This document shows, in pieces, positions 32,809 to 44,739 of a stretch of 64,000 nt of DNA; the stretch's first letter is position 1; each line of letters begins with the position of its first letter. Source of the DNA: Rhodamnia argentea (lineage: Eukaryota; Streptophyta; Magnoliopsida; Myrtales; Myrtaceae); the NCBI RefSeq assembly GCF_020921035.1, contig NC_063157.1:5886501-5950500 (forward strand), read 5' to 3'. Both the position numbers and the translations under genes were made by a program. The notes under the pieces are model-generated. The model made no database searches, was not told where the DNA came from, and was given only the letters and a program-made list of their open reading frames with translations.

Positions 32809-34315
32809 ATGGCAAGGACAAAAGCCACAAAGGGGGGAGAGAATGAGCACAAGAAAGGACTGTGGACAGAGGAAGAAGACAAGATTCTCATCGACTACGT
32901 CGAGGCCCATGGAAAGGGGAAATGGAACACCATTGCCAAGCGGACAGGTTCAGCAGTTTAATTTGGCGGAATGCACTCTTTGATTGGCTCCTCTTCCTCA
33001 ATCTCTTAAACTGTGAAAAACTCTCTGCCTTGCAGGTTTGAGAAGGTGTGGGAAGAGTTGCAGGCTGAGGTGGATGAACTATCTCAGCCCAGATGTGAAG
33101 AGAGACGGTTTCTCCGAGGAAGAAGAAGACCTCATCATCAGACTCCACAAGCTCCTTGGCAACAGGTTCTATCTTGATCTATATGGAAATTAGACTTCAT
33201 ATTATGCAGCAAATGAGATGGTATTGCAGATTTGTACTATGTTGTCCTGTCCCTAAGGACGCGGATCGCGAAGTGTATTTTAACTAATTTATCCATTGTT
33301 ATTTGCATAACTTACTAACGCTACAAATTTGTGGATTTTCATATGAAGTTACCAACCTAAATTAGAGTGAATTACCGGCTCTTATTTGAGTTATAGCTGC
33401 AACTATTTCTTTCAAAAGCTGAAGATGTCAGTTAGAAAGGCAAAAGTTGGTTAATGATAAGAAATATCGGTAATTTGCAAATTGTCTAAAAAAGTAGGTA
33501 TTTTCATAAAAGTGTCGGTGAATTATCAGCAATTTGACGGGTAATAAGGTGATCAGTAACTTTTTTCACTAGCAATTTTTAACACTTATCGGCGCTTTCA
33601 GAAATTTACTGACGTAAAAAAAAAATGTCATTTCTTTGAGAATATTAGCTTAAAAATTTGAACCCCATGACTAATCTATGTGTCTTTTAGGTTATATAAT
33701 GTGAAATCTACTCATGATGAGTTCATTTCTTTGAGAATATTAGCTTAAAAATTTGAACCCCATGACTAATCTATGTGTCTTTTAGGTTATATAATGTGAA
33801 ATCTACTCATGATGAGTTCATTTTGACTTATAATCAGACAAGGAAGACTATGTATCTACCTATCTACCGCGTACTTCCTAAATGTTTTGTGGCTGATCAA
33901 CGTTATTTTTTCCTGTGTTTCCTTCTTAAGGTGGTCTTTGATTGCGAAGAGAGTGCCGGGTCGAACAGACAATCAAGTGAAGAATTACTGGAACACTCAT
34001 TTAAGCAAAAAGCTAGGCGTCAAAGTGCGGGGCGCTCGATCTAGCACATCCGCGACCCCCAAGAGTTTCCGACCGCTGAGTACTCCCACATATCCATGTT
34101 CCACTTCGTCTCGCGACACGGCCTCCGAGAAAGGCCTGGTAAAGAAGTCTGACGAGGATGCGAGACTGGATCGCACGACATGGGACGCCAGCGAACCGGC
34201 CCTCGGAGACCAATCGACAAACCACTTTTGGGATTTCGAGAGCGGGCTCGGCGAGCTTGGGATGACGGAGTTCTTGCAGGGGCAGTCTCACGATCTATCT
34301 TGGCTTAGTTCGTGA
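32809..34315 (+). CDS. R2R3-MYB transcription factor, WEREWOLF/GL1 (subgroup 15) type
   Basis: Three exons (32809-32947, 33036-33165, 33931-34315) join in frame to 217 aa. R2 covers residues about 16-65 ([13 protein letters not shown]...[18 protein letters not shown]) and R3 about 69-116 ([40 protein letters not shown]). Intron positions are the usual ones for plant R2R3-MYBs. R3 holds the full [DE]Lx2[RK]x3Lx6Lx3R signature for binding R-like bHLH partners. The repeats are closest to WEREWOLF/GL1/MYB82; the C-terminus ends with an acidic [16 protein letters not shown] stretch similar to the subgroup activation motif. A role in epidermal cell fate or flavonoid control in a MYB-bHLH-WD40 complex is inferred from the family. 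The gene lies between the two halves of the GDSL array and seems unrelated to it. Intron 2 carries a 95-bp tandem duplication. Confidence 0.93.
33629..33818. repeat. Perfect 95-bp tandem duplication in MYB intron 2
   Basis: Positions 33629-33723 and 33724-33818 are identical as far as I can read. It lies 112 bp before the exon 3 acceptor and carries a CTTTTAG acceptor-like word in each copy. Confidence 0.92.
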
Positions 34316-35777
34316 ACAAACTCGCAGCGGATCATGCCATTTCCCTTCCCCAATTTCAGATTGCCAAAAATAGGAAAATCCTATCATATGTCCAAATGCC
34401 TGAAAAATGCACTGCTCACCGTCCAGAGAATTCTTTGAGTCTTTTTATGACGAGACTTCTTGAATAAGCTTTGAGAACTTGGGTTGTTAAGACAGTCTCC
34501 ATTCAGCAGCTGTTTAGACTTCAATCAAAGCATGGTCCTTTCGATCTCATGTACAAGATTTGATTGCTTATGTGATTCGTGATTAGACCTGTTAAAATGA
34601 GCTATAAATCTATTTCTTAATCAATAAATGATAGGCTAAGATATTACATGAGTTCGTTATATTCAATAAATATGCCGTCAAAGAGTTTAGACATAATATA
34701 GATGGTAAATGGGTTTACAACTTACTTAGACTTATCCAATTCATATATGAGTTTTCCTAGATTTGGTTAAATATGAAAGTGTTTTGGGAATATGGGTCGG
34801 GTCGGGTACGGCTTGGATATAGGTCACTAGATTTGCATTGCATAGAAATGGGTCTAATTGGATCGGACCATTTTCGACCTTACCTGATCCAATCGCTTGA
34901 CGAGTCTATTAATGACACGGTAATATTCAAGAATGATTATTAAAAAGTAGAAGGGGAAGAAGATACAAGGACGGCAACAAGAAAAACGACATAGAAGAAT
35001 GCTAAAATTGTGATCAAGGTACTTGGGAGTATGCCATGGACGTAGCTCAAGAACGGCAATGACAAATGAAAGATCAAAGAAGCCGCCAAGGCTTCCGCAT
35101 ACAGCGCCAGAATATTTTCCAAAGAGGTCTCTGCTTAGCATTTCTTAGATCATGTATGATAACAATTACCATTTCGAAGCGGCGACTGAGTTCTGGATGT
35201 CTGTTCTGACATCAGTTTCGAGCTACTGCATCACGAGCCGTTGCTATGTCGCAAGTACTACCAAATGTATCAGGTTATAGTCACTGACAGTGTGGAGATG
35301 AAGAGTAATCGCGGAGAGGCTTCATCTGTTTAACACAAGCAATACCATCAAAACCGTACAGCGTCCAAGTGTACATAACCAAGAAGCTTGAGCTAAAAGC
35401 TCGGTGCATGCCTGTGCATTTGCTGGTTTAGTTTGATTTGATCCTTAGCATTTCAATCGGCTGATTTCGCCGAGCATAAGCTGACCCTTGAACTGAGCAA
35501 GTCTTGCTGATTGTTCCTACTTAAAAAAGTAGCCGCTTTTTCCTCAAAGTTATGCAGTGGAACCATTCTGATTTGTCCCATCCAATGTCAAGCGGCATGG
35601 ATTAAGCGACAATTCGCTGAATCCAACCATTACGGCCTACGTGAACTCCGAGCCGCCCCTTTTTGCTCGTCCCCATTTGTGCTTAGCAGAGTACAAAAGA
35701 AGTCTTCGAAAAGCCACCGTAAGACACATCAACCCAAGAACAGAATTGTATCATTTGGTTTTGATTGTAAAAGAACC
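34316..35777. other. Spacer between MYB and GDSL copy 4
   Basis: The MYB 3' region comes first. A possible small inverted-repeat element runs about 34583-34914 (ends TAGACCTGTTAA and, reversed, TAGACTCGTCAA); no target duplication is evident. GDSL upstream sequence follows, related to that of copy 5, with a weak TATA-like TACAAAAG at about 35691. No gene seen. Confidence 0.45.
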
Positions 35778-37586
35778 ATGGCATCAGCCAAAATGTTCTG
35801 CATTTTGGGACTGCTGGTTTTGGGATTGGCAATGACAGAAAGTGGCTTGGTTTCGGGCAGTTCATGTAGCTGCAAGTTTCCTGCTATTTACAACTTTGGG
35901 GATTCCAACTCAAGACACTGGAGGCCGCCCCCAGCATTTGCGCAGTTTCTGCCTCCCTACGGCAAAACCAACCTCGGCAATCCTCCCAAGAGACTATCCG
36001 ACGGGCATGACATCCTTGATTTCATAAGTGAGTCATTCTATCTGATTCCAAGCTCTGAGATTGATTTAGTTCATTAAAACTTATGTGAGGCGGCTTCTAG
36101 AATAAATCACTAGATAAGTGATGATTTCTAAATCAGAACTTAGTCTTTAATCCCTTCAACTTCTTTGTCTAGATATGGAGAAAATAAAAAGCTTCTTTGT
36201 CCAAGGTTCGTTATCAGTTGACATTTGTGCCAAGGCTCTGAGGCAAAATGTTTTCTATGTTTGTCTGCAGCTGAAAAACTAGGACTACCATACTCGAGTG
36301 CATACTTGGACTCCACAGGAACAAACTTTAGACATGGTGCAAACTGTGCTACCTCCTTCGCTACCATTCTACCGGGGTCCTATTAGCCCTTTTGATCTTG
36401 GTATTCAGGTCTCTCAATTCAGACAGTTCGAATCACGGACGACAGAACTCTACAAGAACTTGAGTGATTCCGGTGAGTAAAAGTCACCTTGCATCTGACA
36501 CGTGCTTCTTAATCCAATTTAGAGTCTCCAGAGCTGCACTTCCTTCAGTGTGCCTTTGCATCCAAAGCTGTACAGTTTTGTAAAGATTGATCACACGTCG
36601 ACCAATGGCATTAAACTCAGGGATGATAAAAAACTGGAGCAGAATTTCACTTCCGCATCCTGATGACTTCTCAAAGGCCCTCTACACATTTGCTATCGGA
36701 CAAAACGATCTTGCACTCGGTCTTCAGAGCATGACGGTTGACCAAATCGTCGCAGCAATTCCTGGCATCCTCAATGGTTTTGATGCGGCAGTACAAGTAG
36801 GTTATGGAAGTCATAGAAGATCTGAGATCCATTTGAAGAGCTTACCCTGAATACACAAAACTTGCTCTTTGTAACTGTTTTCCTAGAGATATTTCCGCCG
36901 TCTAATTTCAGGAACTCTATGGCGAAGGAGCAACATCTTTCTGGATACATAATACTGGTCCAATCGGATGCTTGCCTTTCATGGCTCTACCATATATAAT
37001 GGCACCCTTGACCAGAATGGCCGCGTCGCTTACCACAACAATGTTGCTCAAGAATTTAACCATCAGCTTAAAGAAAGGGTGAACCAGTTAAGAAGTAATC
37101 TCTCCATGGCTGCTTTCACATACGTCCACGTATATTCAGCCAAGCTATTGCTAATCAGTGATGCTAAAAATCAAGGTAATCTTCGGCACATCAAAGGGCA
37201 CTAGCTCTCTCAGGCTACACTTAATGAGAAGAAAAGCAAAACTAGGCTATCCTGCTAAAACAGGCGGTCCTTTTTGCCGAATGTTTCATGAGACTATTAC
37301 CACTGCGGTGTCTAAATTTTGTGCTAATAGTTGAAATCTGGTAACAGGTTTTGTTGATCCGCTAAACTACTGCTGCGGTAGCTTCTCGCCAACCTTTGTG
37401 AGGTGTGGAACGTCGGTACAAGTAAATGGAACCATCATTCATGGAGATGCTTGTGGCGATCCTCAGGATAGAATTAGCGGGGACAGCGAGCATTACACCG
37501 ATGCAGCCAATTCATGGGTTGCTTCACGCATCCTCAATGGTTCCCTATCTGATCCACCTGTGCCAATTTCCAATGCTTGTCCATAA
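35778..37586 (+). pseudogene. ENOD8-like GDSL esterase/lipase pseudogene, copy 4
   Basis: Exons are 35778-36027, 36271-36472, 36621-36796, 36912-37175 and 37348-37586. ATG and signal peptide are intact. In exon 1 a one-base gain after GDSNS and a one-base loss a few codons later cancel, so DTGGRSA becomes RHWRPPP right after the nucleophile motif. Exon 2 has one extra base near 36375 (stop soon after) and exon 4 two extra bases (TA) near 36992. Exon 5 is open with GDSEHYTDAAN, keeping Asp and His but losing the conserved Trp. Splice sites are still GT..AG. Confidence 0.87.
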
Positions 37587-37703
37587 CTTACCATTTCAAG
37601 ATTGAAGATGTCGGCACCAAAAATCTTCCATTCAGTCTAACTAAACATTACTTCGGTCGAAATCGGAGCACATGTCCCGTGACGTTGACAAAGGAAAAAA
37701 TAC

Positions 37704-40255
37704 TGTCGCGACCTAAAAATCGGATTTTCCAATTTTAGGTCAATGGATTACTAAATTAATTAATTAGATTAATCAATCTAGTTCGAACTCTCCCAAGTTC
37801 TACCAAATCGTGACTTATGGTACGAAAGATTATTTTGCACAAGATTTTTATTTTTTTCGGAGCCACCACTAATCATTTTAAGTTCAGGACTTGATTACAT
37901 TAATTTTTCAATTAATGCCCTTTCGAAAGATGTTCAATTTAGCAATTTTGACGAATTCCGACTTGAAGTTCAAAGGTGTAATTTTTTTTTTGGATTTTCT
38001 TTTTATGATTTTTTTTATTTCTGATGTATTTTCAAAATTAAAACTTAATGGAAAATGGGAGTGAATTGTTTCAAGATTAACTTAAAGTTTTCGAATTTAA
38101 TTTGCATTAAAAACCAAATTTTTAAGAAAATCTTGTTACCTATGTCTACATCTTTTAAAATCTATCTTAATGGATTCAAAAGATTTTGTTTCATTGAATG
38201 CAATCCAAGAGATAGGATTTCTACAAAATCCTATCTTTCTAAAAGAACTGATAAGACGTGATTTTTAAGAAAACATATCTTGCTACATTCGTTTTATTTT
38301 CTGAGATTTTCTGACATGAAATTAGACATGAATTGTTTTTCGAATTTTTCTGATTTTTCTTGTGATTTTCAGTTTTTATGATTGAATTTAAATTCAAGTT
38401 GCAAATATTTTAATGAGAAATTATTACAGCCGAATCTTTCGATTCAAGTTTCGGTCTAAAGCCCGATAGATAGATCCTAAAAAATTCGTAACTCCCGCTA
38501 TGAAAATAATTCTATCTAAAGCCCGATAGATAGACTTATTCCCATGTGTGCGATTGCGGATTATGAGATTTTCCTAATCGATCACATTTTAAAAATATTT
38601 TTGATATCTTGAGTATCTTCAGGAGATTTTCAAATTTTCATAAGATTACACGAAAAAAAATTTAGAATATCCACAATACCACGCCATCTTTCCGATTCAA
38701 GCACGAAATATACTTGCAGGATTCAAAGAATATTCAATATCCAAATTTAACGTGCAATCTTCAGATTAAGGCAAGTGATTAGCTACAAGATTTTCAAACA
38801 TTCCATCATTGATATGCAATATTCACTTTGGGTATGCTATATTCCAAAATTAGAGTAGATAGGCAATTTTTCAAACTTTCCAATTCTCGATATGCAATCT
38901 GACACACAATCCATGCCAAAAAAAAAAAAAGGGGCAATCAAATATTGCAAGTATCCGAGATTCGAAAACTACGTGGACTGCGAGATGAGCTTTCCTTTTC
39001 ACACTTGCGCCGAACTTGCACGCCAAACTTCGAGATAGGATCAATAGGTAGGAGCTCCCCACAATACGGCAAGCGCTTGGACTGCGATGAGGTGCTCTCG
39101 GTGAAGCCTTCGGTGGCCAATGAGACAAGGATGGGACCACCGGAAACACGTTGGAGAGTTAAGAACTCTCTAAAAAAAAACTCTCCTTCGTATGAGATGG
39201 CCTTGTATGAACGGTCCTTCAATGAGCACCCAACATCAAAGACACGAAGGTCTAGGAGGCGTGAACACGAGGGAGGACACTGGTTGGTCTTCAGAAGGTT
39301 GATTTGTCCCTCTAAGGCCTCACCTCACTAATCCTCCGTAGAACGTTGTCGGCGACAGTGATGCGTGGATATGAACAAGAGGCTCCACAGTGGTCTTGTG
39401 AAGGCAAGACGCCGCAGAGACCTCCACGAGGACTGTTTCGTCCATAGAGAAACGGCAAGGTTGAAGGAAAATTCATCCCGTGTGTTCTCTCCATGCGTTC
39501 TCAAATTCTGAATTTTCTGAACATTCATCCCCCCTTCAAACCCTCGAGAAAGCCTAGTATATATAGAAAAAATCCTTACAAGCTTGGGGCTTATAATTTT
39601 TAGTTTTCACAAAATAGGTCACTGAATCAAAATACAACGTTAATTAAGTCTCGAAGGGCCTAATTCCTTAAAAATGGACCGAAATTTTCGGCAATTAAGA
39701 TAGTGATATGGGGCCAGTTGAAATTCATATTAGCTCGGGCTTAATTACGCAATCTCGGGATCAATTTATGCTTTTCCAATTAATAGTGATTAAAATAAAA
39801 AGCCTTGACAATCTAAATGACAAAAGGATGGGCTGAATTAACTTAAGAAATGGGTTCAAGCCGAAGCGATTTGCAGTACACGCCAGTCCAAAGGCCTGGC
39901 CGAATTTTTATGTCATTTTGGGTCTATGGCACATTTTATCGGGCTCAAATTAGGCTTTATTCAAATAATTGGTCAATTATTCAAAGCCTTTCTTAAATTA
40001 TAATCTCAATAGACCCAACTCTCTGCAAATTTTCGACACGTATTCATGAATTTCCCAAAAAATTTATCTGCCAATTTAGGTTCAAATCGCCTGTCAAATT
40101 GAATCTATCCCGCACCGCCAATACGGATAAATGCTAATGTAAATGCATGAATGATAAAAGTAAATATGAAACAATTATTTTTGTTTAGAACTAAAGTAGT
40201 TCTAATTTTTATGCAGAAAATGATTAAAAAAAAAGTCAAAATTTAGGTGTCAACA
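37704..40255. mobile_element. Solo LTR, 2,552 bp, AATAC target duplication
   Basis: It starts TGTCGCGACCT and ends AGGTGTCAACA. AATAC is repeated at 37699-37703 and 40256-40260. It belongs to the same family as 10605-13610: identical outer 10-11 bases and shared inner words (CTCTCCCAAGT, and ATTAATGCCCTTTCG versus TTAGCGCCCTTTCG). The bodies are diverged in length and base content. No coding domains or internal LTR pair. It lies about 115 bp behind GDSL copy 4, in the spacer before the next unit. Confidence 0.82.
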
Positions 40256-40639
40256 AATACAAGCGTGGACTTTTCACAAGGAACGTTCTACTATTTGCTT
40301 CTAGTTTGACTTCAAAACTGGAGTTCAAACCGATTTTTGGGCCTCACTCGAGAAACAGAATTCAGACATCTGATACTAAACTTGCATCCGCTGCTTCATT
40401 GGATACAAAATCCAAGTTGATCATGAAACTGTAGGAAGACAATCTGAAATATCCCGTAAAGGTGAATATAAAACGTCTATCATTCTGCCATCGCTCTTGA
40501 GAAACATAATTAGATTGCGTCTCTAATCCACAAAGGTTAGCACAGGTCGATAGCTTACCGAGCAATGGAAAAGCCATTGAAGCGCCCATCTTCCCTTTGC
40601 AACCAGCAAGAGAGGACAAACTGTGACCTTCCTTTATTT

Positions 40640-41000
40640 CTTTCAAAATAAGCTACAAAATCAGACCTTATTTGTGCTCCAATAAGCTAGGATTCCAGCA
40701 TGGAGTGGCTTTGCTGTTGCGTCTTCATTTTGCTTTGAGCATCCTTTCAACACAAACAAATAGCGCTATGTATTTCCTCCTTCAACTTCGGTTCATGCCC
40801 ACAGAAAATATGTACATCATCAGAATTACAGTACCTTGATGCCGCCATCTTCTGAGATTCAAGAGTTAGTGTCAAGTAAAGTTCCTGGAGGCCTGGACTT
40901 CCTGCTCCAATCCGCATCAGGGTTCGCCATCCAAAGTGTCTCTATCTAATGGCAACAGTATTCTCCAAAATTTCAACCTCCTCCTCCAACCTTTGCAATT
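40640..41000 (-). pseudogene. KLCR fragment 3 (last exon and 3' UTR)
   Basis: The minus strand reads, from about 41000, LEEEVEILENTVAIR, then (after a gap) DADWSRKSRPPGTLLDTNS-like codons near 40860-40910, then 3' UTR sequence similar to the intact gene (GCGGCATCAAGGTACTGTAATT). The middle of the exon is deleted or out of frame. Orientation is convergent to GDSL copy 4, as in the other units. Confidence 0.82.
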
Positions 41001-42067
41001 TGTTAGAGATGGAGTAAATAACTAAATCATAGAACAAGGAACTCAATGTCTCTTGGAGATGTGACTCTACTGCTGACTGGATACCATAACCACGAACGGA
41101 AAAAGAAACACCAGCAGAAGCTGAAATGAGAAGCCAATACATAAGTTGAAAATCATTCTAATCTAAACTGCCACGTCAAGAGACCCAGAGGTGATGATAA
41201 AAAGCCATTTGAAAAAACGTGTATCACCTGTCCCACCTAAATCATCACTCATTTCAAAGGCAGACAGACAGATCACTGGGGATTTGCCAGATTACCTGAT
41301 GTGTAAGGCACATATTAAGGAAAATATGAAAGTTGATGTAGTAATCATCTAATCTAAAGAGATGAAGGAGCCTGTAGGTTAAGAGAAAGCATCTTTGCCG
41401 ATCCTAGAAATGAGTGAATATGCCTTTGTTTAAGTTGCCATTATCAGACAGATCAATGTGCTGAGGTAATTGATCTGGTCATCAATATCATTTGATACCC
41501 ATTCTTGGCAAAGTATGTTGTTCCCTTTTTTTCTTCTTTTTCGCATTTAGGTCAACGTTAGGAATTTCACCAACTGTGATTTATATTTAAGGAACTAGAT
41601 TATAAAACGCTGAACCATTCAAGGTAAAGAGCACAGAAGTTTCTACCTTCCCACCATTTGTTCGTCTCCCAATGAAGACCGCGACTTTGTTTCGTTGGTT
41701 ATAACTATGCAAGCATGAGACAAAGAAACAAGAAAGATGTTTGACTCCAAGTCTGCAATTAAAAGATTTCATGCTTTTTCGTATCACCAAAACCTTATCC
41801 AAGTTGCCTCTTAGTTTTATGATTTTAATGAGTCCTCAAGCCGGGGTATGCAACATTCTAACCAGTCCTATCCAATGTCAAGGGACATGAAACTAGAGAC
41901 AATTCCGGGAATCCTATCATCCCATTTTATGTGAACTCCGAGCTGCCCATTTTTTCGCTTGTCACCATCTGCTCTTATCCAAGTATAAAAGCGGACTTCA
42001 AATAGCCATAAGACACAGCTACCCTCGAACAGCTAAATATCATTTACTTGTTGAGTTAGAAAGAACC
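41001..42067. other. Spacer and upstream region of GDSL copy 5
   Basis: It contains KLCR intron-like sequence (41000-41280) and then the conserved GDSL upstream blocks; the stretch at 41440-41515 is the reverse complement of 25740-25830. No gene seen. Confidence 0.5.
41984..41990 (+). promoter_or_regulatory. TATA box of GDSL copy 5
   Basis: TATAAAA lies 78-84 bp before the ATG. The surrounding AAGTATAAAAGCGG is aligned with TATA words upstream of copies 2, 3 and 4. Confidence 0.55.
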
Positions 42068-43873
42068 ATGGCATTAGTAAGAATGCTCAGCATTTTGGTA
42101 CTGCTGGTTTTGGGATTGGCAATGACACAAAGGTATTTGGTGTCTGGCAGTTCACCTAGCTGCAATTTCTCTGCTATCTACAATTTCGGGGATTCAAACT
42201 CGGACACTGGAGGCCGCTCGGCTGCGTTTACACAAATTCCACCTCCCTATGGCGAAACCAACCTTGGCAATCCTCCCAAGAGATTATCCAATGGGCATGT
42301 CATCCTCGATTTCATAAGTGAGATTTTTAGCAGACTACTGGAACATTTGAGTCATCAGTTTGTTTAGAGCAGAATATGGATCACATGAACATGCACTAGT
42401 GACTAGTTTCACCAGTCAGGATCGACAATTCTGATTACTAGAAGTTCATTGTCTTGACAAAAAGATGCCTTGATAAAGGTCATTACAGGTTAACATTTGT
42501 ACAATGTCTGAAGCATAATCAGTTTTCTCTAACTTTGTGCAGCTGAGAGACTAGGACTACCTTACATGAGTGCATACTTGGACTCCATAGGGACAAACTT
42601 TCGATGCGGCGCAAACTTCGCCACCGGAGACTCCTCCATTCTACCTGGTCCTTTCAGCCCTTTTGATCTTGGGATTCAGATCTCCCAATTCAAACAGTTC
42701 AAGTCACGCACAACAGAACTCTACAAGAATTTGAGTGATTCTGGTGAGCCGTTATATCCTTCAACTTTCTGCAGTTCATTAGCCAGAATTATGGCACATC
42801 AAGCAAGTAATATGCATGTGCCAATTAATCCAATTAAGAGTCCCCATAATCACATTTGCTTCAGTTTGTGCACAAATCTGAATAATTTTGTAAAGACTGA
42901 CGACATATAAAAAAATGGCATTAAATTCAGGGATGATCGAAAATTGCAGCAGCATGTCCCTTCCGCATCCGGAAGATTTCTCAAAGGCCCTCTACACATT
43001 TGATATCGGACAGAACGATCTCACATTTGGTTTTCAGAACATGACAGTAGATCAAATTGTCGCTGCAATTCCTGGCATCCTCGACGGATTCGAAGCAGCA
43101 ATACAAGTAAGTTATGGGCAGTCATAGAATATCCGAGATCCATAAAGAGCCTAACATAAATGCACAAATGCTAATTTTTATACTGCTTTCCTAAAGGTAT
43201 TTCCGTTGTTTATTTTCAGCAACTCTATGGCGAAGGAGCAAGAGCTTTCTGGATACATAACACCGGTCCAATTGGATGTTTGCCTTTCATGGCTCTACCA
43301 TTTAAATTTAGAAACGGCACCCTTGACCAGAATGGCTGCATCGCTTATCAAAACAATGTAGTTCAGGAATTCAATCAGCAGCTTAAAGAAAGGGTAGACC
43401 AGCTAAAAAATAATCTCTCTACGGCTGCATTCACATACGTCGACGTATATTCAGCCAAGCTCTCGCTGATAAGTGATGCTAAAAACCAAGGTAATCTTCC
43501 ACATATCAAAGGGTACTACTTCTCTCAGGCTACACTTAATGAGAAAATCTATGAGGTAAATGTAGAAAAAAACTAGGCAATAACAGGAGGTGCTTTATGC
43601 TAGGGGTTCACTAGATTAATACTACTGAGGAGTGTAGATTGTGTTCTAATGTTTGATGAAATCTGGCGACAGGTTTTGTTGATCCACTAAACTACTGCTG
43701 TGGTACAAGTGAATGGAACCACCATTCATGGAGATGCTTGTGGCGATCCTCAGGATCGAATTAGCTGGGACGGCATACATTTCACGGATGCAGCCAATTC
43801 ATGGATCGCTTCACGCATCCTCAATGGTTCCATGTCTGACCCACCTGTACCAGTCGCCAATGCTTGTCCATAA
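42068..43873 (+). pseudogene. ENOD8-like GDSL esterase/lipase, copy 5, truncated by a 38-bp deletion
   Basis: Exons 42068-42317, 42543-42743, 42931-43106, 43220-43490 and 43673-43873 are open through exon 4, with signal peptide, FGDSNSDTGGRS, FDIGQNDLTFG and IHNTGPIGCLPF. In exon 5, 38 bp present in copies 1-4 are missing (junction about 43705, two-base AC homology), shifting the frame after NYCCG. TAG at 43762-43764 ends the protein at about 329 aa, without the catalytic Asp/His block. The old stop is at 43871-43873. It could still be expressed as a secreted, probably inactive protein, so 'truncated gene' is an alternative to pseudogene. Confidence 0.85.
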
Positions 43874-44739
43874 CTTACAGCGCAATATTGAAGATGTCAG
43901 ATCCAAAAGATGCAAAGAAAAGGGAATGAAAAATCGTCCCTTTCCTTTTATAATTTCTGGTCATTAACTCCTAAATAAAACGTCACTCCCGTGGGAGCAC
44001 ATGTCATGTAATATTCACATGGAAAATAATACAGGAAAAGAACCAGAATGTGGACATTATGAAAGCTCTAGGGCTTGATTCTTGTTTGAGTTCAATACTG
44101 GAGGTCCAGACCAAGTTTTGGGCCTTATGCAAGGAACATATTTGAGACATCTCATGTTAAATTTGCAATAACCTAAGTATATCATGAAGCTGTAGCAAGA
44201 GAATTTGAAACAATCTGTAAAGGTCATATTCTTCTCTTTTTTCCCATACAAATTTATTGTTAAGAGAGGCATATACATGAAAAGGGAAAGGAGTAACAAG
44301 ACAAAAGTAGTTAAAAAACTTTAGAATATGAAGCCCATAAACACTTATAATTAGCTAGAAAGGTGGCGAATCTCTGGTTCTGTCACCCAGAGGTGAAAAC
44401 AGGTCAATTTTTACAGGCAGTGGAATAGCCGTTATAAGTACCTGTTTGCCCTTTCCAACACACAAGAGAGAATGAAATCCTGGCCATTCTTTATTTCTAA
44501 CAAGAAAACATCAACGATTCCTTTGAAAGAAGTATAAAATCAAACTGTATACACGCCCAAATATGCCACACCAAGCTACATATCCAGAAGGACGTGGCTT
44601 TCTTATTATCTCTTTATTTTGCTTTAAAAATTCTTCAACAGAAGGAGATGGCATATCCATTTCCTCTCTCAACTTTGCTTCATGCCTATGAAAGAATGTA
44701 CATCCGTCAAAATCACAGTACCTTGATGCCACCGTCTTC
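43874..44739. other. Convergent spacer between GDSL copy 5 and KLCR
   Basis: Holds the 3' flanks of both genes; words at 44050-44220 recur behind GDSL copies 1-4. The KLCR 3' UTR probably reaches to about 44450-44600. No gene seen. Confidence 0.55.

Noticed and set aside
38871-39528. Frames of 60-128 codons near 39 kb
   Set aside because: They are inside the second solo LTR and overlap on both strands; no match to gag/pol or host genes.
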